Shown here piece by piece: positions 50,268 through 61,750 of a DNA stretch of 64,000 bases. Position 1 is the stretch's first letter. Every line of letters starts with the position of its first letter. Origin of the DNA: Charina bottae. Its lineage: Eukaryota; Chordata; Lepidosauria; Squamata; Charinaidae. The notes below the pieces were generated by a model, which was given only the letters and a program-made list of their open reading frames with translations, ran no database searches and was not told the origin of the DNA. The position numbers and the translations under genes were made by a program. Where the stretch lies: NCBI GenBank assembly GCA_023362775.1, contig JALMGJ010000026.1, positions 1 to 64,000 of the forward strand. The letters run 5' to 3'.

Positions 50268-53200
50268 CTGTATATGTCACAGTCAGTGTCAAAACTGTAT
50301 AGTCACAGCCAGTGTCAAAACTGTATAGTCACAGCTAGGGTCAAAACTGTATATGTCAAAGCCAGTGTCAAAACTGTATATGTCACAGTCAGTGTCACAA
50401 CTGTATAGTCACAGCCAGTTTCAAAACTGTATAGTCACAGCCAGTGTCAAAACTGTATATGTCACAGCCAGTGTCAAAACTGTATATGTCACAATCAGTG
50501 TCAAAACTGTATAGTCACAGCCAGTGTCAAAACTGTATAGTCACAGCCAGTGTCAAAACGGTATATGTCACAGTCAGTGTCAAAACTGTATAGTCACAGC
50601 CAGTGTCAAAACGGTATATGTCACAGCCAGTGTCAAAACTGTATAGTCATAGCCAGGGTCAAAACTGTATATGTCACAGCCAGTGTACAAACTGTATATG
50701 TCACAGTGAGTGTCACATCTGTATAGTCACAGCCAGTGTCAAAACTGTATAGTCACAGCCAGTGTCAAAACTGTATAGTCACAGTCAGTGTCAAAACTGT
50801 ATATATCACAGTCAGTGTCAAAACTGTATAGTCACAGCCAGTGTCAAAACTGTATATGTCACAGCCAGTGTCAAAACTGTATAGTCACAGCCAGTGTCAA
50901 AACGGTATATGTCACAGTCAGTGTCAAAACTGTATAGTCACAGCCAGTGTCAAAAATGTATATGTCACAGCCAGTGTAAAAACTGTATAGTCACAGCCAG
51001 TGCCAAAATTGTATAGTCACAGCCAGTGTCAAAACTGTATATGTCACAGTCATTGTCAAAACTGTATATGTCACAGTCAGTGTCAAAACTGTATAGTCAC
51101 AGCCAGTGTCAAAACTGTATATGTCACAGTCAGTTTCAAAACTGTATAGTCACAGCCAGTGTCAAAACTGTATATGTCACAGTCAGTGTCAAAACTGTAT
51201 AGTAACAGCCAATGTCAAAACTGTATATGTCACAGCCAGTGTCAAAACTGTATAGTCACAGCCAGTGTCAAAACTGTATATGTCACAGTCAGTGTCAAAA
51301 CTGTATATGTCACAGCCAGTGTCAAAACTGTATAGTCACAGCCAGTGTCAAAACTGTATATGTCACATTCAGTGTCAAAACTGTATATGTCACAGTCAGT
51401 GTCAAAACTGTATAGTAACAGCCAGTGTCAAAACTGTATATGTCACAGCCAGTGTCAAAACTGTATAGTCACAGCCAGTGTCAAAACGGTATATGTCACA
51501 GTCAGTGTCAAAACTGTATAGTCACAGCCAGTGTCAAAACTGTATATGTCACAGCCAGTGTCAAAACTGTATAGTCACAGCCAGTGCCAAAACTGTATAG
51601 TCACAGTCAGTTTCAAAACTGTATAGTCACAGCCAGTGTCAAAACTGTAAAGACACAGCCAGTGTGAAAACGGTATATATCACAGTCAGTGTCAAAACTG
51701 TATAGTCACAGCCAGTGTCAAAACTGTATAGTCACAGCCAGTGTCAAAACTGTATATGTCACAGTCAGTGTCAAAACTGTATAGTAACAGCCAATGTCAA
51801 AACTGTATATGTCACAGCCAGTGTCAAAACTGTATAGTCACAGCCAGTGTCAAAACTGTATATGTCACAGTCAGTGTCAAAACTGTATATGTCACAGCCA
51901 GTGTCAAAACTGTATAGTCACAGCCAGTGTCAAAACTGTATATATCACATTCAGTGTCAAAACTGTATATGTCACAGTCAGTGTCAAAACTGTATAGTCA
52001 CAGCCAGTGTCAAAACTGTATATGTCACAGTCAGTGTCAAAACTGTATAGTCACAGCCAGTGTCAAAACTGTATAGTCACAGCCAGTGTCAAAACTGTAT
52101 ATGTCACAGTCAGTGTCAAAACTGTATAGTCACAGCCAGTGTCAAAACTGTATAGTCACAGTCAGTGTCAAAACTGTATATGTCACAGTCAGTGTCAAAA
52201 CTGTATAGTCACAGCCAGTGTCAAAACTGTATATGTCACAGTCAGTGTCAAAACTGTATATGTCACAGTCAGTGTCAAAACTGTATATGTCACAGTCAGT
52301 GTCAAAACTGTATAGTCACAGCCAGTGTCAAAACTGTATATGTCACAGCCATTGTCAAAACTGTATATGTCACAGCCAGTGTCAAAACTGTATAGTCAAA
52401 GCCACTGTCAAAACTGTATATGTCACAGTCAGTGTCAAAACTGTATATGTCACAGCCAGTGTCAAAACTGTATAGTCACAGCCAGTGTCAAAACTGTATA
52501 TGTCACATTCAGTGTCAAAACTGTATATGTCACAGTCAGTGTCAAAACTGAATAGTCACAGCCAGTGTCAAAGCTGTATATGTCACAGCCAGTGTCAAAA
52601 CTGTATAGTCACAGCCAGTGTCAAAACTGTATAGTCACAGTCAGTGTCAAAACTGTATATGTCACAGTCAGTGTCAAAACTGTATAGTCACAGCCAGTGT
52701 CAAAACTGTATATGTCACAGTCAGTGTCAAAACTGTATATGTCACAGTCAGTGTCAAAACTGTATAGTCACAGCCAGTGTCAAAACTGTATATGTCAAAG
52801 TCAGTGTCAAAACTGTATAGTCACAGCCAGTGTCAAAACTGTATATGTCACAGCCATTGTCAAAACTGTATATGTCACAGCCAGTGTCAAAACTGTATAG
52901 TCAAAGCCACTGTCAAAACTGTATATGTCACAGTCAGTGTCAAAACTGTATATGTCACAGCCAGTGTCAAAACTGTATAGTCACAGCCAGTGTCAAAACT
53001 GTATATGTCACATTCAGTGTCAAAACTGTATATGTCACAGTCAGTGTCAAAACTGTATAGTCACAGCCAGTGTCAAAGCTGTATATGTCACAGCCAGTGT
53101 CAAAACTGTATAGTCACAGCCAGTGCCAAAACTGTATAGTCACAGTCAGTTTCAAAACTGTATAGTCACAGCCAGTGTCAAAACTGTAAAGACACAGCCT

Positions 53201-53915
53201 GTGTGAAAACGGTATATGTCACAGTCAGTGTCAAAACTGTATAGTCACAGCCAGTGTCAAAACTGTATAGTCACAGCCAGTGTCAAAACTGTATATGTCA
53301 CAGCCAGTGTCAAAACTGTATAGTCACAGCCAGTGCCAAAACTGTATAGTCACAGTCAATTTCAAAACTGTATAGTCACAGCCAGTGTCAAAACTGTATA
53401 TGTCACAGTCAGTGTCAAAACTGTATAGTCACAGCCAGTGTCAAAACTGTATATGTCACAGCCAGTGTCAAAACTTTATAGTCACAGCCAGTGTCAAAAC
53501 TGTATATGTCACAGTCAGTGTCAAAACTGTATATGTCACAGCCAGTGTCAAAACTGTATAGTCACAGCCAGTGTCAAAACTGTATATGTCACAGTCAGTG
53601 TCAAAACTGTATAGTCACAGCCAGTGTCAAAACTGTATATGTCACAGCAATTGTCAAAACTGTATATGTCACAGCCAGTGTCAAAACTGTATAGTCACAG
53701 CCAGTGTCAAAACTGTATATGTCACAGTCAGTGTCAAAATTGTATAAGTCACAGTCAGTGTCAAAACTGTATAGTCACAGCCAGTGTCTATATACAGATA
53801 CAGTCAAAACTGTATATGTCACAGCTAGTGTCAAAAGTGTATAGTCACAGCCAGTGTCAAAACTGTATATGTCACAGTCAGTGTCAAAATTGTATAGTCA
53901 CAGCCAGTGTCAAAA
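50268..53915 (+). repeat. Family B HOR unit (3,648 bp)
   Basis: The anchor GGG is at 50,338 and the next at 53,986. It has CTGTAAAG at 51,645 and 53,184, CAATTG at 53,648 and the last family B element at 53,789 (followed by GCTAGTG). It carries GTACAAAC and GTGAG units near 50,690-50,710, and TATATATCAC units near 50,810, 51,675 and 51,943. The stretch 52.2-53.1 kb holds a 505-bp duplication. Confidence 0.9.
52218..53060 (+). repeat. 505-bp tandem duplication
   Basis: The variant TCAAAGCCACTG at 52,396 recurs at 52,901, with the same flanking order of GCCATTG and CACATTC units. One more copy of this marker is at 56,070 in the next unit. The first copy ends CTGAATAG at about 52,549; the second keeps CTGTATAG. 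Confidence 0.86.
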
Positions 53916-56352
53916 CTGTATATGTCACAGTCAGTGTCAAAACTGTATAGTCACAGCCAGTGTCAAAACTGTATAGTCACAGCTAGGGTCAAAACTGTAT
54001 ATGTCAAAGCCAGTGTCAAAACTGTATATGTCACAGTCAGTGTCACAACTGTATAGTCACAGCCAGTTTCAAAACTGTATAGTCACAGCCAGTGTCAAAA
54101 CTGTATATGTCACAGCCAGTGTCAAAACTGTATATGTCACAATCAGTGTCAAAACTGTATAGTCACAGCCAGTGTCAAAACTGTATAGTCACAGCCAGTG
54201 TCAAAACGGTATATGTCACAGTCAGTGTCAAAACTGTATAGTCACAGCCAGTGTCAAAACGGTATATGTCACAGCCAGTGTCAAAACTGTATAGTCATAG
54301 CCAGGGTCAAAACTGTATATGTCACAGCCAGTGTACAAACTGTATATGTCACAGTGAGTGTCACAACTGTATAGTCACAGCCAGTGTCAAAACTGTATAG
54401 TCACAGCCAGTGTCAAAACTGTATAGTCACAGTCAGTGTCAAAACTGTATATATCACAGTCAGTGTCAAAACTGTATAGTCACAGCCAGTGTCAAAACTG
54501 TATATGTCACAGCCAGTGTCAAAACTGTATAGTCACAGCCAGTGTCAAAACGGTATATGTCACAGTCAGTGTCAAAACTGTATAGTCACAGCCAGTGTCA
54601 AAAATGTATATGTCACAGCCAGTGTAAAAACTGTATAGTCACAGCCAGTGCCAAAATTGTATAGTCACAGCCAGTGTCAAAACTGTATATGTCACAGTCA
54701 TTGTCAAAACTGTATATGTCACAGTCAGTGTCAAAACTGTATAGTCACAGCCAGTGTCAAAACTGTATATGTCACAGTCAGTTTCAAAACTGTATAGTCA
54801 CAGCCAGTGTCAAAACTGTATATGTCACAGTCAGTGTCAAAACTGTATAGTAACAGCCAATGTCAAAACTGTATATGTCACAGCCAGTGTCAAAACTGTA
54901 TAGTCACAGCCAGTGTCAAAACTGTATATGTCACAGTCAGTGTCAAAACTGTATATGTCACAGCCAGTGTCAAAACTGTATAGTCACAGCCAGTGTCAAA
55001 ACTGTATATGTCACATTCAGTGTCAAAACTGTATATGTCACAGTCAGTGTCAAAACTGTATAGTAACAGCCAGTGTCAAAACTGTATATGTCACAGCCAG
55101 TGTCAAAACTGTATAGTCACAGCCAGTGTCAAAACGGTATATGTCACAGTCAGTGTCAAAACTGTATAGTCACAGCCAGTGTCAAAACTGTATATGTCAC
55201 AGCCAGTGTCAAAACTGTATAGTCACAGCCAGTGCCAAAACTGTATAGTCACAGTCAGTTTCAAAACTGTATAGTCACAGCCAGTGTCAAAACTGTAAAG
55301 ACACAGCCAGTGTGAAAACGGTATATATCACAGTCAGTGTCAAAACTGTATAGTCACAGCCAGTGTCAAAACTGTATAGTCACAGCCAGTGTCAAAACTG
55401 TATATGTCACAGTCAGTGTCAAAACTGTATAGTAACAGCCAATGTCAAAACTGTATATGTCACAGCCAGTGTCAAAACTGTATAGTCACAGCCAGTGTCA
55501 AAACTGTATATGTCACAGTCAGTGTCAAAACTGTATATGTCACAGCCAGTGTCAAAACTGTATAGTCACAGCCAGTGTCAAAACTGTATATATCACATTC
55601 AGTGTCAAAACTGTATATGTCACAGTCAGTGTCAAAACTGTATAGTCACAGCCAGTGTCAAAACTGTATATGTCACAGTCAGTGTCAAAACTGTATAGTC
55701 ACAGCCAGTGTCAAAACTGTATAGTCACAGCCAGTGTCAAAACTGTATATGTCACAGTCAGTGTCAAAACTGTATAGTCACAGCCAGTGTCAAAACTGTA
55801 TAGTCACAGTCAGTGTCAAAACTGTATATGTCACAGTCAGTGTCAAAACTGTATAGTCACAGCCAGTGTCAAAACTGTATATGTCACAGTCAGTGTCAAA
55901 ACTGTATATGTCACAGTCAGTGTCAAAACTGTATAGTCACAGCCAGTGTCAAAACTGTATATGTCACAGTCAGTGTCAAAACTGTATAGTCACAGCCAGT
56001 GTCAAAACTGTATATGTCACAGCCATTGTCAAAACTGTATATGTCACAGCCAGTGTCAAAACTGTATAGTCAAAGCCACTGTCAAAACTGTATATGTCAC
56101 AGTCAGTGTCAAAACTGTATATGTCACAGCCAGTGTCAAAACTGTATAGTCACAGCCAGTGTCAAAACTGTATATGTCACATTCAGTGTCAAAACTGTAT
56201 ATGTCACAGCCAGTGTCAAAACTGTATAGTCACAGCCAGTGTCAAAACTGTATAGTCACAGCCAGTGTCAAAACTGTATATGTCACAGTCAGTGTCAAAA
56301 CTGTATAGTAACAGCCAATGTCAAAACTGTATATGTCACAGTCAGTGTCACA
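53916..56352 (+). repeat. Family B/C HOR unit without rearranged elements (2,437 bp)
   Basis: The anchor GGG is at 53,986. It has CTGTAAAG at 55,293 but no CAATTG and no TATATACAGATACAG element. Its first two kilobases repeat the preceding unit at +3,648 bp. The next anchor is a changed form, GCTAGCG, at about 56,420. Confidence 0.85.
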
Positions 56353-57728
56353 ACTGTATAGTCACAGCCAGTGTCAAAACTGTATAGTCACAGCCAGTGT
56401 CAAAACTGTATAGTCACAGCTAGCGTCAAAACTGTATATGTCAAAGCCAGTGTCAAAACTGTATATGTCATAGTCAGTGTCACAACTGTATAGTCACAGC
56501 CAGTGTCAAAACTGTATAGTCACAGCCAGTGTCAAAACTGTATAAGTCACAGTCAGTGTCAAAACTGTATAGTCACAGCCAGTGTCAAAACTGTATATGT
56601 CACAGCCAGTGTCAAATCTGTATAGTCACAGCCAGGGTCAAAACTGTATATGTCACAGCCAGTGTCAAAACTGTATATGTCACAGGCAGTGTCAAAACTG
56701 TATATTCACAGCCAGTGTCAAAACTGTATATGTCACAGTCAGTTTCAAAACTGTATAGTCACAGCCAGTGTCAAAACTGTAAAGACACAGCCAGTGTGAA
56801 AACGGTATATGTCACAGTCAGTGTCAAAACTGTATAGTCACAGCCAGTGTCAAAACTGTATAGTCACAGCCAGTGTCAAAACTGTATATGTCACAGTCAG
56901 TGTCAAAACTGTATAGTAACAGCCAATGTCAAAACTGTATATGTCACAGCCAGTGTCAAAACTGTATAGTCACAGCCAGTGTCAAAACTGTATATGTCAC
57001 AGTCAGTGTCAAAACTGTATATGTCACAGCCAGTGTCAAAACTGTATAGTCACAGCCAGTGTCAAAACTGTATATGTCACATTCAGTGTCAAAACTGTAT
57101 ATGTCACAGTCAGTGTCAAAACTGTATAGTAACAGCCAGTGTCAAAACTGTATATGTCACAGCCAGTGTCAAAACTGTATAGTCACAGCCAGTGTCAAAA
57201 CGGTATATGTCACAGTCAGTGTCAAAACTGTATAGTCACAGCCAGTGTCAAAACTGTATATGTCACAGCCAGTGTCAAAACTGTATATGTCACAGCCAGT
57301 GTCAAAACTGTATAGTCACAGCCAGTGCCAAAACTGTATAGTCACAGTCAGTTTCAAAACTGTATAGTCACACCCAGTGTCAAAACTGTAAAGAGACAGC
57401 CAGTGTGAAAACGGTATATGTCACAGTCAGTGTCAAAACTGTATAGTCACAGCCAGTGTCAAAACTGTATATGTCACAGTCAGTGTCAAAACTGTATAGT
57501 CACAGCCAGTGTCGAAACTGTATAGTCACAGCCAGTGTCAAAACTGTATATGTCACAGTCAGTGTCAAAACTGTCTAGTCACAGCCAGTGTCAAAACTGT
57601 ATAGTCACAGTCAGTGTCAAAACTGTATATGTCACAGCCAGTGTCAAAAATGTATAGTCACAGCCAGTGTCAAAACTGAATATGTCAAAGCCAGTGTCAA
57701 AACTGTATATGTCACAGTCAGTGTCACA
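56353..57728 (+). repeat. HOR unit opening family C (1,376 bp)
   Basis: It starts with the changed anchor GCTAGCG (about 56,420). It has CTGTAAAG at 56,777 and an AAAGAGAC form at 57,386. The first CACCCAG unit (about 57,371), the first GTCGAAAC of this group (about 57,512) and the first CTGTCTAG (57,571) appear here. TATATTCAC near 56,702 is private. Confidence 0.85.
57571..57596 (+). repeat. CTGTCTAG marker monomer, family C only
   Basis: CTGTATAG is changed to CTGTCTAG. Starts: 57571, 58604, 59503, 60985 and 62467. Each follows a GTCGAAAC unit by about 60 bp. Shifts are 1,033, 899, 1,482 and 1,482 bp, the HOR lengths of family C. Confidence 0.9.
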
Positions 57729-58761
57729 ACTGTATAGTCACAGCCAGTGTCAAAACTGTATAGTCACAGCCAGTGTCAAAACTGTATAGTCACAGCTAGG
57801 GTCAAAACTGTATATGTCAAAGCCAGTGTCAAAACTGTATATTTCATAGTCAGTGTCACAACTGTATAGTCACAGCCAGTGTCAAAACTGTATAGTCACA
57901 GCCAGTGTCAAAACTGTATATGTCACAGTCAGTTTCAAAACTGTATAGTCACAGCCAGTGTCAAAACTGTAAAGACACAGCCAGTGTGAAAACGGTATAT
58001 GTCACAGTCAGTGTCAAAACTGTATAGTCACAGCCAGTGTCAAAACTGTATAGTCACAGCCAGTGTCAAAACTGTATATGTCACAGTCAGTGTCAAAACT
58101 GTATAGTAACAGCCAATGTCAAAACTGTATATGTCACAGCCAGTGTCAAAACTGTATAGTCACAGCCAGTGTCAAAACTGTATATGTCACAGTCAGTGTC
58201 AAAACTGTATATGTCACAGCCAGTGTCAAAACTGTATAGTCACAGCCAGTGTCAAAACTGTATATGTCACATTCAGTGTCAAAACTGTATATGTCACAGC
58301 CAGTGTCAAAACTGTATAGTCACAGCCAGTGTCAAAACTGTATATGTCACAGTCAGTGTCAAAACTGTATATGTCACAGCCAGTGTCAAAACTGTATAGT
58401 CACAGCCAGTGTCAAAACTGTATATGTCACATTCAGTGTCAAAACTGTATATGTCACAGTCAGTGTCAAAACTGTATAGTCACAGCCAGTGTCAAAACTG
58501 TATATGTCACAGTCAGTGTCAAAACTGTATAGTCACAGCCAGTGTCGAAACTGTATAGTCACAGCCAGTGTCAAAACTGTATATGTCACAGTCAGTGTCA
58601 AAACTGTCTAGTCACAGCCAGTGTCAAAACTGTATAGTCACAGTCAGTGTCAAAACTGTATATGTCACAGCCAGTGTCAAAACTGTATAGTCACAGCCAG
58701 TGTCAAAACTGAATATGTCAAAGCCAGTGTCAAAACTGTATATGTCACAGTCAGTGTCACA
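57729..58761 (+). repeat. Family C HOR unit (1,033 bp) with a 160-bp repeat
   Basis: The anchor GGG is at 57,799. It has ATTTCATAG near 57,841 and CTGTAAAG at 57,967. A six-monomer block (160 bp) carrying a CACATTC unit is doubled, at about 58,169-58,328 and 58,329-58,488. The marker CTGTCTAG is at 58,604. Confidence 0.88.
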
Positions 58762-59660
58762 ACTGTATAGTCACAGCCAGTGTCAAAACTGTATAGTCAC
58801 AGCCAGTGTCAAAACTGTATAGTCACAGCTAGGGTCAAAACTGTATATGTCAAAGCCAGTGTCAAAACTGTATATTTCATAGTCAGTGTCACAACTGTAT
58901 AGTCACAGCCAGTGTCAAAACTGTATATGTCACAGCCAGTGTCAAAACTGTATAGTCACAGCCAGTGCCAAAACTGTATAGTCACAGTCAGTTTCAAAAC
59001 TGTATAGTCACACCCAGTGTCAAAACTGTAAAGACACAGCCAGTGTGAAAACGGTATATGTCACAGTCAGTGTCAAAACTGTATAGTCACAGCCAGTGTC
59101 AAAACTGTATAGTCACAGCCAGTGTCAAAACTGTATATGTCACAGTCAATGTGAAAACTGTATAGTAACAGCCAATGTCAAAACTGTATATGTCACAGCC
59201 AGTGTCAAAACTGTATAGTCACAGCCAGTGTCAAAACTGTATATGTCACAGTCAGTGTCAAAACTGTATATGTCACAGCCAGTGTCAAAACTGTATAGTC
59301 ACAGCCAGTGTCAAAACTGTATATGTCACATTCAGTGTCAAAACTGTATATGTCACAGTCAGTGTCAAAACTGTATAGTCACAGCCAGTGTCAAAACTGT
59401 ATATGTCACAGTCAGTGTCAAAACTGTATAGTCACAGCCAGTGTCGAAACTGTATAGTCACAGCCAGTGTCAAAACTGTATATGTCACAGTCAGTGTCAA
59501 AACTGTCTAGTCACAGCCAGTGTCAAAACTGTATAGTCACAGTCAGTGTCAAAACTGTATATGTCACAGCCAGTGTCAAAACTGTATAGTCACAGCCAGT
59601 GTCAAAACTGAATATGTCAAAGCCAGTGTCAAAACTGTATATGTCACAGTCAGTGTCACA
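58762..59660 (+). repeat. Family C HOR unit (899 bp)
   Basis: The anchor GGG is at 58,832. It has ATTTCATAG near 58,873, CACCCAG near 59,011, CTGTAAAG at 59,026, GTCAATGTGAAAAC near 59,145 and CTGTCTAG at 59,503. This is the shortest complete family C form with all its markers. Confidence 0.88.
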
Positions 59661-61142
59661 ACTGTATAGTCACAGCCAGTGTCAAAACTGTATAGTCACA
59701 GCCAGTGTCAAAACTGTATAGTCACAGCTAGGGTCAAAACTGTATATGTCAAAGCCAGTGTCAAAACTGTATATTTCATAGTCAGTGTCACAACTGTATA
59801 GTCACAGCCAGTGTCAAAACTGTATAGTCACAGCCAGTGTCAAAACTGTATATGTCACAGTCAGTTTCAAAACTGTATAGTCACAGCCAGTGTCAAAACT
59901 GTAAAGACACAGCCAGTGTGAAAACGGTATATGTCACAGTCAGTGTCAAAACTGTATAGTCACAGCCAGTGTCAAAACTGTATAGTCACAGCCAGTGTCA
60001 AAACTGTATATGTCACAGTCAGTGTCAAAACTGTATAGTAACAGCCAATGTCAAAACTGTATATGTCACAGCCAGTGTTAAAACTGTATAGTCACAGCCA
60101 GTGTCAAAACTGTATATGTCACAGTCAGTGTCAAAACTGTATATGTCACACCCAGTGTCAAAACTGTATAGTCACAGCCAGTGTCAAAACTGTATATGTC
60201 ACATTCAGTGTCAAAACTGTATATGTCACAGTCAGTGTCAAAACTGTATAGTAACAGCCAGTGTCAAAACTGTATATGTCACAGCCAGTGTCAAAACTGT
60301 ATAGTCACAGCCAGTGTCAAAACGGTATATGTCACAGTCAGTGTCAAAACTGTATAGTCACAGCCAGTGTCAAAACTGTATATGTCACAGCCAGTGTCAA
60401 AACTGTATATGTCACAGCCAGTGTCAAAACTGTATAGTCACAGCCAGTGCCAAAACTGTATAGTCACAGTCAGTTTCAAAACTGTATAGTCACACCCAGT
60501 GTCAAAACTGTAAAGACACAGCCAGTGTGAAAACGGTATATGTCACAGTCAGTGTCAAAACTGTATAGTCACAGCCAGTGTCAAAACTGTATAGTCACAG
60601 CCAGTGTCAAAACTGTATATGTCACAGTCAATGTGAAAACTGTATAGTAACAGCCAATGTCAAAACTGTATATGTCACAGCCAGTGTCAAAACTGTATAG
60701 TCACAGCCAGTGTCAAAACTGTATATGTCACAGTCAGTGTCAAAACTGTATATGTCACAGCCAGTGTCAAAACTGTATAGTCACAGCCAGTGTCAAAACT
60801 GTATATGTCACATTCAGTGTCAAAACTGTATATGTCACAGTCAGTGTCAAAACTGTATAGTCACAGCCAGTGTCAAAACTGTATATGTCACAGTCAGTGT
60901 CAAAACTGTATAGTCACAGCCAGTGTCGAAACTGTATAGTCACAGCCAGTGTCAAAACTGTATATGTCACAGTCAGTGTCAAAACTGTCTAGTCACAGCC
61001 AGTGTCAAAACTGTATAGTCACAGTCAGTGTCAAAACTGTATATGTCACAGCCAGTGTCAAAACTGTATAGTCACAGCCAGTGTCAAAACTGAATATGTC
61101 AAAGCCAGTGTCAAAACTGTATATGTCACAGTCAGTGTCACA
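59661..61142 (+). repeat. Family C HOR unit (1,482 bp)
   Basis: The anchor GGG is at 59,731. It has CTGTAAAG at 59,899 and 60,508, CACCCAG near 60,150 and 60,492, GTCAATGTGAAAAC near 60,627 and CTGTCTAG at 60,985. The later part repeats the preceding unit at +1,482 bp (59,026 to 60,508; 59,503 to 60,985). Confidence 0.88.
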
Positions 61143-61750
61143 ACTGTATAGTCACAGCCAGTGTCAAAACTGTATAGTCACAGCCAGTGTCAAAACTGTA
61201 TAGTCACAGCTAGGGTCAAAACTGTATATGTCAAAGCCAGTGTCAAAACTGTATATTTCATAGTCAGTGTCACAACTGTATAGTCACAGCCAGTGTCAAA
61301 ACTGTATATGTCACAGCCAGTGTCAAAACTGTATAGTCACAGCCAGTGCCAAAACTGTATAGTCACAGTCAGTTTCAAAACTGTATAGTCACACCCAGTG
61401 TCAAAACTGTAAAGACACAGCCAGTGTGAAAACGGTATATGTCACAGTCAGTGTCAAAACTGTATAGTCACAGCCAGTGTCAAAACTGTATAGTCACAGC
61501 CAGTGTCAAAACTGTATATGTCACAGTCAATGTGAAAACTGTATAGTAACAGCCAATGTCAAAACTGTATATGTCACAGCCAGTGTCAAAACTGTATAGT
61601 CACAGCCAGTGTCAAAACTGTATATGTCACAGTCAGTGTCAAAACTGTATATGTCACAGCCAGTGTCAAAACTGTATAGTCACAGCCAGTGTCAAAACTG
61701 TATATGTCACATTCAGTGTCAAAACTGTATATGTCACAGTCAGTGTCAAA
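61143..61750 (+). repeat. Family C HOR unit, truncated (608 bp)
   Basis: The anchor GGG is at 61,213 and the next already at 61,821. It has ATTTCATAG near 61,254, CACCCAG near 61,392, CTGTAAAG at 61,407 and GTCAATGTGAAAAC near 61,528, but no CTGTCTAG. It matches the 899-bp unit at its start and then skips about 290 bp. Confidence 0.87.

Larger units (their letters stand above)
49843..55930 (+). repeat. 3,648-bp tandem duplication
   Basis: Markers at 49,843, 50,141, 50,338, 51,645, 51,794 and 52,218 recur exactly 3,648 bp later at 53,491, 53,789, 53,986, 55,293, 55,442 and 55,866. The match breaks near 52.3/55.95 kb, where the 505-bp duplication is present only in the left copy. Confidence 0.87.
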
